From Bimuria novae-zelandiae CBS 107.79 (taxonomy: Eukaryota; Ascomycota; Dothideomycetes; Pleosporales; Didymosphaeriaceae), in contig ML976674.1 in the NCBI GenBank assembly GCA_010015655.1, positions 493,066 to 557,065 on the forward strand: a stretch of DNA of 64,000 nt. The letters are read 5' to 3'. The notes beneath the pieces were generated by a model that was given only the letters and a program-made list of their open reading frames with translations, had not been told where the DNA came from and made no database searches. Positions 12,301 through 23,252 of this stretch are shown in pieces. The first letter of the stretch is position 1. The number at the start of each line of letters is the position of its first letter. The translations under genes and the position numbers were made by a program.

Positions 12301-13126
12301 CAGCGTGACGAAGCACTTTCCTCATTTAGTAGTCGGAATTCATTTTATAGTAGATTTTTATTTCTACAGTCCATGGAATAATTTTCTATAGCTATAGGTC
12401 TATCTCCCCATAGATTTGCAACGAGGATTGTTATAGCGCTGGTATCGCCATCGACCGATTCGTTACTGCCCTCAGATGCTGGTTCAGCTTCCCACCCCGG
12501 TTGATCCGCGTATCTTTAGAGTGAGCACAATTTCGGAGGCTTAGGGTAAATGTCTGGTAGAAAGAGGTAGGGTTAAGTTAAATGCGGTCATCCCGGGAGT
12601 TTCTCTGGCCTTGTAGACATACGTGATTTCTGCTAGCTGTATTTTATTTGACGCTAGTAGTAATCAGGCATTTACGTAATCCACCATGCGAAATCAGACG
12701 CGAGCTATTCCTAATTAAAAACAACCTAAAAATAGAGAGGGCTTGTGCCTAGCTTTGTGTAGATGTGTCCTTTGTTGCCTGCCTTTCCCGCTCCTGCACC
12801 TGTACTACTATAGCAGATCTAGCAAAACATAACTAATAAAGAAAGCCTAATACTAGCATAAGGCGTTCCCTTTATTATTCCTAGATCTTATCGCGCTTGT
12901 GTAGATTATAGCGGAGTCGCTGCCTTAACCCTTATCCACTAGGCGCTTAGCTAACGTTTAATAAAGGAAAAAGCATAAAGCTAATAGTACCTTACTCTGT
13001 AAGAGGAAGAAGCCCTAGTAAAGTTTCTCCTTTAAATATCTAGCTTTAGGTACCCTGTTTAAGTAAAGTTTATCTTATTTCTAGCTTACCACCTTACCCT
13101 CTACTAACCCCTGTTAGCTAGACCGT
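12301..13126. other. Left edge of AT-rich island, no gene
   Basis: Composition shifts over this stretch from gene-like to TA-rich. All frames are broken by many stops. It is probably decayed transposon or gene-end sequence, but no motif can be named. Confidence 0.5.
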
Positions 13127-14413
13127 GTTAAGATCCGTTGAGATCCAACATGACGCGGGACGGGGCATAGACACTTATTTGTGTAACTAGCTAAGATTCC
13201 TAACTTAGCCACGAGTCACGTGATTAGTCACGCGTCCCAGAAGTATCTTGGCATATAGGACTTTGGGACTCCTAGAACTCTTAGAATTATTAGGATTTAT
13301 AGGACAAGGCATGTATATAGAAACGCGATAGTAGCTTTCTACTATTATGTTTAACCTGTTAACTAATCTATTATTTAGATTTAACCTAGGCTTTTATTAA
13401 TTTAATTATACTATATATACTTTTAATACTAATACCTATTAATACCCCTTATATTACTAATACTCTTGCCTAAGAACTAACCCTTACCCCTTTAAGACTA
13501 GCTATCCTAAAGGGCTTAATATCTTAAACACCCTTAATATAAATATTAATAATACCTTTTTTACTAATATAACGGATACTTAAATAGACACTCTTAAAGG
13601 AGTAAGCATTACTATAGCTAAAAAGAAATAAAGAGCTTTATAGGAAGCCTAACTTCTTTTATAGTAAATATAATTATATAGAACTATAGATCTTGTAACT
13701 TAACCTATACTTTTATAAAACGAAGAAAGAATAGGAAGATACTAATAAGACTATATTTACTTTTACCTATATAAAAGGAGATACCTTTAAGTAGATTCGT
13801 CTTTATATTAATTAATACCTGGCCAGAGCTAATATAGAATGCGACGCTATAAATAAAATTATAAAAAATTATAATATTTTTTATACTAAGGTTAAATAAT
13901 ACTTTAGAATTACTAATTAGGAAGCTATCGCTGAATAAAATATTTAATAATTTAAGTAAACTTGTTTAGTAACTAAATACGAATCTAAATTTTACAAAAA
14001 CGCTAACTAAGTTAAATAGAATAATATTAGTCTTATAACTATATTTTATAAGGGACTAAAACGACACGTGCGTAAAGAACTATTACGTAGGAAAATAAAA
14101 ACTAAAATTTTATAAGAACTTATAGTAGAAGTAACTTAAATTAATAATAAATAGTTTAAACTAGAACAAGACCTACGCTAGAACAAAGATTAAAAAAAAA
14201 GGCTATAGATTATCTATAATAAAAGTTAGCTACTATAACCCTAAATAATAGCTACAGCGGAAGAACAAAGCTAACTATAGTTACTAACTAATAGAAGGAA
14301 TCTAGTACTATTAAGTTAACGTAATAGAGAAAAAGATAGGAAAGGTAAAAGGCTTTTATAAGTCTAACTAAGGACGTACCCTAGATAGAACCTATAGACA
14401 AGGGATCAGGGCA

Positions 14414-14476
14414 CGCCTTTGCTATACATATAGTAAACTAGGCCACATCGCCAGGAACTGCAGATCTAAGAACAAG
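14414..14476 (+). pseudogene. Gag zinc-knuckle remnant
   Basis: One frame reads C-x2-Y-x4-H-x4-C with surrounding basic residues. This is a CCHC knuckle with its second Cys replaced. It marks the end of gag in the gypsy relic and fixes its plus-strand orientation. Confidence 0.7.
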
Positions 14477-15060
14477 ATTATTAGGCAGTTAAATATACTA
14501 ACTATTAATAATAAAAAGACGACTAATAAAAAATAGTAGGTAATAAGTACTATTAAATAAATTTAATATCTATATTAAAGATTTAGAATAATTAGGGTTA
14601 CCTAACTTTCGACTTTACGAGGATGCGTATAAAGGTTTAGATAAGAAAGAAAAAGCGCTAGTACCTTAATCTTTTATACTTTACCCTAAACTAGTTACTA
14701 GTAAAATAATAAATATTTTTAACCTCTTAGAAGAACACTAACTAAGGGAAGGAGATTTTAGTTTTATAATAATAAAATAATAAAATAAAAACGATTAAAC
14801 AGCACTTTACCACGCTTACTAACCTAATTTAGTTAGTAAAGTAGCACGTGAATAGGCAGACTACCGTTAGAAATATAAAAATTTTAAGAAGAAGTATATA
14901 AATAAAAACTTAAACTATAAACTATAGTACGACCTAGACAACTATAACTCTACGCATGGAACTATACGATAGACCCTCTATAAAGAAGATTAATATACTA
15001 TATATTACTAAGCTAAGGAATATAGCTACTTTTCCTAAATATACTAACGCTATAAATAAG

Positions 15061-15065
15061 AGTAG
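15061..15065. repeat. Target-site duplication AGTAG, left
   Basis: Five bases identical to 15319-15323 on the other side of the solo LTR. Confidence 0.85.
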
Positions 15066-15318
15066 TGTCTGCACTGTTTCGCCTTCCGCGCCACCGGAAC
15101 TGTGTGACCCAATTATACCCCTGTACCCCCTCACTTCCACGTAACCTAATACCGTATCGAAACCCCTTCGCCTCCACACAATTCGATACTGTTTCACATC
15201 CACAAGAACTGGAAGGAAGGTATATAGAACTATCTAAGCACACACACAGAGAATACACAGACACCAGATACCAGAGACAGAGAGATACTTGTTCATCCTT
15301 GCTACCTGTGAACCGACA
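15066..15318 (+). repeat. Solo LTR, family A copy 1 (253 bp), TSD AGTAG
   Basis: The segment starts TGTCTGCAC and ends GAACCGACA (TGT...ACA termini) and is flanked on both sides by AGTAG (15061-15065 and 15319-15323). It is C-rich and keeps many CpA, unlike its surroundings. A second copy of equal length lies at 61476-61728. A TATATAG box in the + direction (near 15220) suggests the LTR is read on +. No internal retrotransposon region accompanies it, so it is a solo LTR. Confidence 0.92.
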
Positions 15319-16184
15319 AGTAGTTTAACTATTTTATCGCCTATTATAATATTTACCTCTAGAATAAATGCGAAACGTAATGCTTTTTATATTTTAACTA
15401 AGTAATAAACTAAGTATTATTATTATTAGTTAATAAAACATACGCATTAGATATATAGTAAACATGCTTATACCCTAATTACAAGAAATATAAGGATTAA
15501 AAGAAAAAGTATAAATTTAATTATATACCTAAAGAAACTACGATCCTTAAGATTAAATTAGTAATAAGAAATAAAGATAGTAAAGCTTTTTAAGAAAAGG
15601 CTCAGTAATAGCCTTAAGAAAAGAGAAGGAAAGGATATCTCTAACTTATAAAGCTAGTAATAAAGAAGATATCTTTTTTAGACCTAGGCTTAGGCAAGAG
15701 AACGCCTTTAAGAAAGTAAATGCTACTAATAGCTAAGTATTAATTAAGCTACTAGTATAGCTTAAAAGAATATAGATAAAAGCTATACTAGACTTGAAAG
15801 TATAAGAAAGCTATATATTAAGAAAAGTACTTAATAGAGCAGGACTTTATAAGTGTAAGAAGGCTATACCCTATACTATTTATATCGCAAATGAATAACT
15901 AATGTCTAGTAAAGTAATAATTAGTTATAAAATTAAAACTTTCCTTATAATTTATAGACACTAGGATTAAATTACTATTAATATTATTAAGGAAGCTAAT
16001 TACAACGTAATTTTCAGACTATTCTAGTTAAGGAAGTATAATCCTATAATTAATTAAGTAAAGAAAGACCTATCCTTTAGGCGCTATAATTATATATTAT
16101 AAGTAAAGCCTACATATTAATAGAATACGATAGTAGATAAGACAACTATTAATAATATAGTCTTATAATAGATAGTTAAAAAAT

Positions 16185-16655
16185 AAGAAATGCCCTTGGC
16201 AGACGCTGGTAGGAACCACCAGGTCGCAGAGCGCAAGAACATAGAAGACAGCACAAACCATGAAATTCTAGAATGCTACCGAACATGGAATTATATATTC
16301 ACAGAAAGAGAAGGAAAAGCAAACCTTTTAGAATATTAACCTTAGGATAACGCGATTAACCTAGAAGAAGGGAAGACGCCACCCTTTAGACTACTATATA
16401 GTAAATCTAAAAAAGAACTCTAATAAGAAAAGGAATTTATTAAAATAAATCTTGCAAAAGGATATATTAGACTTTTAAAATTACTAGTAGCAAGCCCTTT
16501 TATGTTTATACTAAAAAAGGATAGATAACTAAGGCCCTGTATAGACTATAGAAAGCTTAATAATATAATAATTAAGAATTAATACCTACTACTAAACATC
16601 TTAAAACTTCAAGACTAACTCTTAAGAGCTAAGATCTTTATAATAATAAATCTCT
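16185..16655 (+). pseudogene. Gypsy reverse-transcriptase fragment
   Basis: Translation with several TAA/TAG read through gives the region before the RT (NLEEGKTPPF ... KGYIR) and the first RT blocks (KKD, LRPCIDYRKLNN, then AKIFIIINL). The catalytic YxDD block is absent because the copia element interrupts the sequence at 16661. Confidence 0.78.
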
Positions 16656-16660
16656 AAAAT

Positions 16661-16899
16661 TGTTAAATGGGCTCTTTTAGCTAGCTACTTATGGGATAAG
16701 CACTTAAGTAATAAGAGTAAGAGTAGTGTACGGTGTGCACAGCGTACGGATGGTAGGGGTGGGCAATAACATCTGGTTCTTGCTTGTCTTGTTCTTCGTC
16801 CGGACGAAAAGGAGAATATGTACATGTTCGCGCACGTGCACGCGCATCCTTCTCGCGCGATAACTAGTATTCCGACCGTAACGCTACTGCGTACGGACA
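16661..16899 (-). repeat. Copia LTR, left copy (3' LTR in element orientation)
   Basis: 239 bp, begins TGTTAAATGGG and ends CGTACGGACA. It is GC-richer than its surroundings and nearly the same as the copy at 22986, which carries more C-to-T/G-to-A changes and a short internal duplication. Confidence 0.88.
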
Positions 16900-17279
16900 C
16901 TGGCAACTTTCTGTTTTTATTTAAAAAGTTACCTTCTATACTAGTTACCTCTTTCTTTTCTATACGGGTCTATCTAATTACGTACTACCTATTCCCCTAT
17001 AAATAACTTGCCTTAGTAATACTATGGTCTTCCCTTTCTCTTTACTTTTTATTCTTTAGTATTCCTCTTTATAAATCTTATTATATAATTCCCTAGCTCT
17101 TTTCTCTTTCTTACAGTAGTTAAATAGGACAATCTTAAAATAAATAACTTAAATAAATGTGTGTGCGAAGGAAAACAACAATAAAAAATAAAATAAAATA
17201 AAGCAGGTAGGAAATAGTCTTGTACGGGGACTTAGTTAGTTAGTGCCCTTTTATGCGGGCTCTAGACAGTCTACTAATA

Positions 17280-17800
17280 CTTCTACAGTAATTAAGGCGT
17301 TGGCAGGGTTATCTTTACTATTAATCTACTAAATCTCTATAATCTCCCTGTTCTCGTACGATTCCCTAAGCAACATAATATTAATTATAAGCCTCTTCTT
17401 ATTTATAGTCCTTAGCTTAACTAGGTAATTATATAGTAACTTTAAATCTATATAGATAACTATAAGGATTATAGGCAGGTTAAGAGTGCGTATAATTTAT
17501 TAAAGAGTCGTACTAAGAGTAATAGCATTATTAAAACCTCTAACTATGCTATATAGTTTACTTGCAAAGATACTCCTTATTACTCTTTTACCCCTAGTAG
17601 AGTTCTAGTACACAATATTTCTAAGGATTTTAATATTATATTTAACCTCTATACGGTACTTAGTGCCTAGCATAATAAGGAAACTAAGCTATAAGCTTAG
17701 GTTCTTATTATTAACAAATAAGCTATCTATAAAGATAAATAGCTTCGCACGATTAAGCTATAATAATATAAAAGTAAAACTACGCTTGCTATTATTAATT
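17280..17800 (-). pseudogene. Copia RNase H remnant
   Basis: The minus strand reads LFIFIDSLFVNNKNLS, then STRGKRVIRSIFASKLYSIV, then LLYNYLVKLRTINKKRLIIN and LRESYENREI. These are the ordered blocks of Ty1/copia RNase H with several stop codons in place of Gln or Trp. Confidence 0.85.
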
Positions 17801-20158
17801 TACTACTAAATTTATATATTAAGTGCCTTAATATCGTCGTGCGAAGGATCTATAGTTTATATAATAATAAATTAATTAAATACTACCTCTAGTTAATATA
17901 TAGATATAATATATGCACCTCTTGCACGCTGCTTAATATATTATTATATAGTATCTTTATCTTTTAAATTAATTGTGTAAAGGTAGCTTACTTATTCCTT
18001 TTAGGTAAGAATTATTTTATTATACGTAAGTTTAATTTTACTACTATTAAACTTAATAGGCTACTTCTCTACTAAGATAGTCTTATTCTTTATATAGAGC
18101 TTTATCTTTTTTAGTTTCTCCTCTTCTCTTTGTGCGAAAGCCTTTGTCACGATACTTAAGGTATTATCTGTCTACAGGCTAGTAATCCTAAAGATATATT
18201 CCCCTTTATTTATAATTAATAGGCATAGATTGTACGATCAGATATGCATGCGAAGCTTGTCCTTATAGTAGTTATAGTATATTTTAAACTAGTATAGGCC
18301 AGATTCTACTGCACTATAGAGTGGTCGTACAATGCGAAAGATTGTGTTTGGTGGGAAGCTCTAGCGCATTTCCTTTAGTGGTTTGGCATAGAGCGTGCGA
18401 AGCAGTTTATTAGTAGACTAAATATATACCTAGGTAATGTTGCGTAATTTAAAATACATCCTGTATAATACTTTAAGGCTTACCCTAATAGTAAGAATTC
18501 ATTACTAGCTTGTCCTTTAAATTATAAGTAATTATATAAGTATTTCGCCCTTTTCTATATCTAAATAGTTAGTAAAAACTAGACAGGACTTTTTATATAA
18601 TTAAGTAGTTTTACCCTTAACTTTTTATATAAGGTAAAAGTTAAAGATCCGTCCTAAGTGCTTAAATAGGTTATAGAATAGAACTTTAAATATGCTGTTT
18701 ATAATAAGGGTATCTATCTTTATATAATTAAATTTCTTAAAGGGTTCTCTTAGGGTAGTAATAATACTATCCGCACGTAGCTTTAGAGCTAGTATAAAAT
18801 TATTTCTCTCCTTTTAAGTAAGGAACACTTATTAGATATTCTTATTAATAGGCTAGCGCTACTAATTACTTCTTCGTATAGTCTAATTATCTTTTTATAC
18901 GGGGATATTACTACCTTAAATATTACTACTTAAGGGAACGTTATTGTATACTAGTATTATAGTATCTTATATAATATTTTTCTTTAGCCTTTCTCTTTTC
19001 CTAGTGGGTGGCTATTCTCTTCGTACTAGTTTTGGTTTGTCTAGATTTATAGGCTTTTAAGGCTATTTAGTGATCTCTTCTTTCTTTATATAATAATATA
19101 GTTTAGCTTACGTATAATAGAGTTTAGTAGGACTATTTTCTACTTTAATAATAATATCTTTATCCTTAATATCTTTAATTTTATACGGGCTGATCTATCC
19201 CTTCTTCTCCCTCTATATTATTACTTTAGAGCCAAGTAGAAGGCTTAAGACGTCGTACGACCTTAGGCCATTCTGTGTGTTAATCGCACGATTAATATCT
19301 ACCTTGGCTTATTCGTTCTGTAGCATTTTCATCGCCTTTTGTACGGCCTAGCCTCGTACGGTAATGTCGGGCAATAGTGGTGAATCTTAATTAATCCTTA
19401 GGTATGCACCAAAGACTAGTAAAGTTAGTATAAGACTATTTAGGCTAGCTATATTATTAAAGGTTTTAATAGCTATTTAAAGGATAGCTTTATTATGTAT
19501 ATAGTCTCTAAGTTTAGTCTAAAAAATATTAAATATACAATAAAGAAAAGCATACGTACGTTTAATCTTTTTTACTACTTAGTATGCCTTAACTAGTATC
19601 TACTTATATATAGCTCCTATAATTTTTGCACGGTTTCGGAAATCTTTAAAAGTAAAGTTTGTACTAAGGTTATATATAATATAGTCTAGTAGTCCTTAGT
19701 ATATATTTATCTAGCACTTGCTAAGGGCCTCCTATGTATTACGTGCGGACATGGATTTTAAGAAAGTAGTTACCTAAAAGGAAGTTACTACGTTAATAAC
19801 GTATAGTACGTCCTTATTACTAATTTGTATAATATTAATAATAACTTTATAGTTAAAGTATAAGTTATTTTTAATAGAAAACTTAAACTAGCGCGGTGCT
19901 TAGTTATATAATTAGTATATATAGTAGAATTTCTTAATTTCTTTTAGTATAAAGGTATTAACATTGTGCCTAGCTCTTGTAAGTATTTTATAAAGCTATT
20001 CTATATAGGGGTGTCTAAATCTTTGATAAAGGTAGCAAAGTTTAGTTTTAGTAAAAAATAATATAGCTTCTTTCTTACTAATGTTAAAAAACGAGTGTCC
20101 CTATTTACGTATAATAGGGACTGTCGTGCTATCCTTACGTATAATAACGTTTAGGATA

Positions 20159-20616
20159 TGTTAAACTCCCAAAGAGGTAGCTATTCTCTAAGGGGCTAAG
20201 GTTGGTTCTCGGGCAGGAGTACTGGTAGGACGGGAGAGGGTTGTAGTGATAGCTTGCGCCTGTCACTAAGGGCGTTGGTATCGAAGGTGTATACAGCACA
20301 ATCAAATCAACAAGGTTGCTTATTCAGATCTAAACAATAGATTGATAAACAGGTTGAACACGAATGCCTTAAGGGTATTCGTGTAGGTTTATATACAAGA
20401 GGGGTAAACCTTACCGTCCATCTCTCTTTCTACCGTCCCTAGATTCCGATGGATGGTCGCGCCGTCCGTGGATAGTACACCTTCCACAATCTTGGCAGGA
20501 TGGTATGTCTTGGCTGGATGGTACATCACGTGACCTCGGTTACGCGACCCCGCCGAGTGTCACTTCCACTGAGGCCCGTTGGTCCTCCGCGTTCCATACA
20601 TGTTCAGATCCTAACA
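20159..20616. repeat. Solo LTR, family B (458 bp), TSD GGATA
   Basis: Begins TGTTAAACTCCC and ends GATCCTAACA, with TGTTA/TAACA inverted termini, flanked by GGATA on both sides (20154-20158 and 20617-20621). The sequence keeps normal GC content and many CpA inside a strongly TA-rich copia body, so it arrived after most of the mutation. No internal region is present. Confidence 0.93.
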
Positions 20617-22985
20617 GGATATTACTAAAGTACGCACTAAGTTAATCTATATTTATAAAATAAAAAAGGAAAGGTATTAGCGTATTAAAAATATAGTACG
20701 TAGTAAATCTAAGGGGATTATTAATTTATATAGTACTAATTAATCCTTTTATACCTTAACTACTAAAACTAATATTAGTCTAGCTTAGTATTTAGTTAAT
20801 CTTCGTATAAGAGTTCTCTTATACGTACGCCTCTAGTTATGCTTTTCTAACTATTAAAACTTTAGCTACACCTATATCCTAGAGTTCTCCTTAGTAGGCT
20901 ATATAGTATTAGTTTTTAAGAATAAACTATTTAGTATATCCCTTAGCTTTAATACTATATATATCCTCCCCCGTCGTATAGTAGAGGGATATAATAGTAG
21001 TAAGGTAGTGAATAGCTTCTTCCCCTTCTTTCTTATTTATATATAGTTTATCTTCGTACGGGTTATCTTCTTTATGCTTTAACCCCTTCTTAAACTTTTA
21101 AATATACATAGTAACCTCTTCGTGTAAGGGGATTTTATTATAAAGTCCTTTATATATAGTAATATATTATCGAGTCGCACGCGTAAGGTTAGTCTAAAAA
21201 TAGTTAAATAACTAGTATTCTTCTTTATAATATATAAAGTATTTCTTAACTACTATATAAGATCTTAATATTAATTATAGGAATAACCTAAGTCTATATA
21301 ATCCTTAGAAAACTCTTCCGCGCGGAGTAAATCCTAGCTAGATATATTCTCGTGTGCGGGACGCCAATCTATATCTATAATCTATATAGTATAAATTAAC
21401 TAGATTAAGTAGGTATGTGTTAGCCTATCTATTAATTATAACTTAAAGTAATATATAAATATTACTAAACAGAGCTTCGCACGAAGGTTTAATTAAAAAT
21501 ACAGCTTATTTAAGCTCTAGTTACCATTTACAGGCTTATATAATAGTAGTATATAGTAGTACTTTGCCTTAAAATTCTAGGCCTAGAGCTCTTTATATAA
21601 AAGTAAGCTTATTAATTATAGCCTTAAGGACTTCGTGTAAGGTCTTTTTTAAGTTCTCTTATCTATACTATACGAAGGTTATTATTATCTAGTTTATCTA
21701 GTACTAGCTATAATTAACGTTAGTATTAAAGTAATTACTTAGTTTTTTATATTATAACTTCTATATATAGCTAAGGCCTATCCTACTTAGGTAGTACGCA
21801 CTTGCATAGTTTATTAAGATATCTAAAAAGATATCTACGTACTAAGTATTTTAAATATCTAAGCGCTAGCATAGATTAATAAATATTTTTACTTTATTTA
21901 CTAGTATATTATATAGCTAGCTTAAGTAGTTATTCTCCTTCTTCTATACCTTCTAAAATTATCTTATCTTATCTACTAAGAGCCGTTCGTTAACGCTATC
22001 CTATAGTAGCAGGAGGTTATACAGGTTATAGGGCGATAGAAGTTACGCAGGTGGGTACTATCCTATAGGTGGTTCTAATAGGTATAGCTCGACTAGTAGT
22101 GTACTATACGGGTATGGTGCGGCAATAGGCGTGCGAACTGGCATTTATCGTTCGTACAAGGGGTATCGTAGCTCTAATTGCAGTGCGATTATAGGTGCTC
22201 GCTATAGTTGCTAAGGAGGTTATTCTAGTAGCAGCGTGTTATTTATACGTTCGTGCGGAACCTTATATAGTAATAGAGGTTGCGTATAAGTAACTGTCTC
22301 CGCCTTCCCCTAAGCTATGTCGTATAGCTTCTAAGCTTAGGTACTTTTACTATTTAATTATAGTATAATTCCCTTGTCCTCTAGTACTTATATAAGCTTT
22401 TTTTTAAATACGCGTTTAAATGTAAAGAAGTCTTATAGCGTTTATTTATTAAAGTCCTTAATATACAAGCTAAGAAGGGTAGCAACTTTCTAAATTATTA
22501 TATAAAAATTAGTAATTATATAGCCTGCGTATAATTAGAATTACAGGCTTATTAGAGCCTCTAATATATTAATTCTATTATTTTAGTACTCTAGGCTAGT
22601 CTCCTTTTATAGTATTACCTTTAATATCCGTGTGTCCTTTATAAGTTATTTATATAATAAAAATTATTCTTAGTTCTTCTTATTATCGCGGGGAGCTATT
22701 AATTACTAGTAAGATCCTATTATAAAAGTATAATTAATTACTTTATAGTAGATTGCGCGGGTACTACTATTATCTAACTACAAAATTATATAGCTTTATT
22801 ATTAGTATATGTCTTATACTATCTCCTCCTTGCTTTATATAATAGCAGGGCTTACTATACGTTATAAAGAATTAATCTACTATTCCTAAGAATAGGTAAT
22901 AAAATAAAGTACCTTATAGGGCGTAGGTACTCTATTATTACTTTTACTAATTTATAGTTAACCTTACTAGTTAACTACTAATTAG

Positions 22986-23252
22986 TGTTAAATAGGCTCT
23001 TTTAGCTAGCTACTTATAGGATAAGTACTTAAGTAGTAAAAGTAAGAGTAGTGTATAGTATGCATAGCGTACGGATGGTAGGGGTAGGTAATAATATCTG
23101 GTTCTTGCTTGTCTTGTTCTTCGTCCAGATAAAAAGGAGAATATGTACATGTTCGCGCACGGCTATTTGCGCACGGCTGTTCGCGCACGTGCACGCGCAT
23201 CCTTCTCGCGCGATAACTAGTATTCCGACCGTAACGCTGCTGCGTACGGACA
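22986..23252 (-). repeat. Copia LTR, right copy (5' LTR in element orientation)
   Basis: 267 bp, same family as 16661-16899 with TGTTAAATAGG start and CGTACGGACA end. A GC-rich unit (GCGCACGGCT) near 23155-23185 is duplicated relative to the left copy, accounting for the extra 28 bp. Confidence 0.88.

Larger units (their letters stand above)
13127..16660 (+). mobile_element. Ty3/gypsy retrotransposon relic, RIP-mutated
   Basis: A less degraded 5' patch near 13127-13300 may be an LTR remnant. A gag CCHC zinc-knuckle remnant reads RLCYTYSKLGHIARNC at 14414-14461; the second Cys is Tyr, as a TGT-to-TAT change would give. Pol sequence follows at about 16185-16655: an INLEEGKTPPF segment, then KKD-x-x-LRPCIDYRKLNN (from about 16515) and AKIFIIINL, matching the gypsy reverse-transcriptase opening motifs apart from stop codons. 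The RT stops abruptly where the copia LTR begins at 16661. Both ends are uncertain and the element is not functional. Confidence 0.75.
16661..23252 (-). mobile_element. Ty1/copia LTR retrotransposon, RIP-mutated, nested beside the gypsy relic
   Basis: Two direct copies of one LTR (16661-16899 and 22986-23252) bracket 6.1 kb. Reading the minus strand, the 3' end of pol is recognisable as copia RNase H at about 17290-17800, followed by a purine-rich stretch just before the LTR at 16899, as expected for a polypurine tract. Next to the other LTR the minus strand reads CTAATTAGTAGTTAAC, which could be a RIP-altered primer-binding site. Stops occur throughout. No clean 5-bp target duplication is seen (AAAAT left, CTAAT right), so rearrangement or two independent LTRs remain possible. 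A later solo LTR sits inside at 20159-20616. Confidence 0.8.

Noticed and set aside
15013..15328. Overlapping frames of 83-89 codons in island 1
   Set aside because: They are only the open parts of the unmutated 253-bp LTR; the twin LTR at 61.5 kb gives similar spurious frames.
16685..17006. Short frames in the copia LTR
   Set aside because: Non-coding LTR sequence; the related frames at 23006-23284 arise from the other LTR copy.
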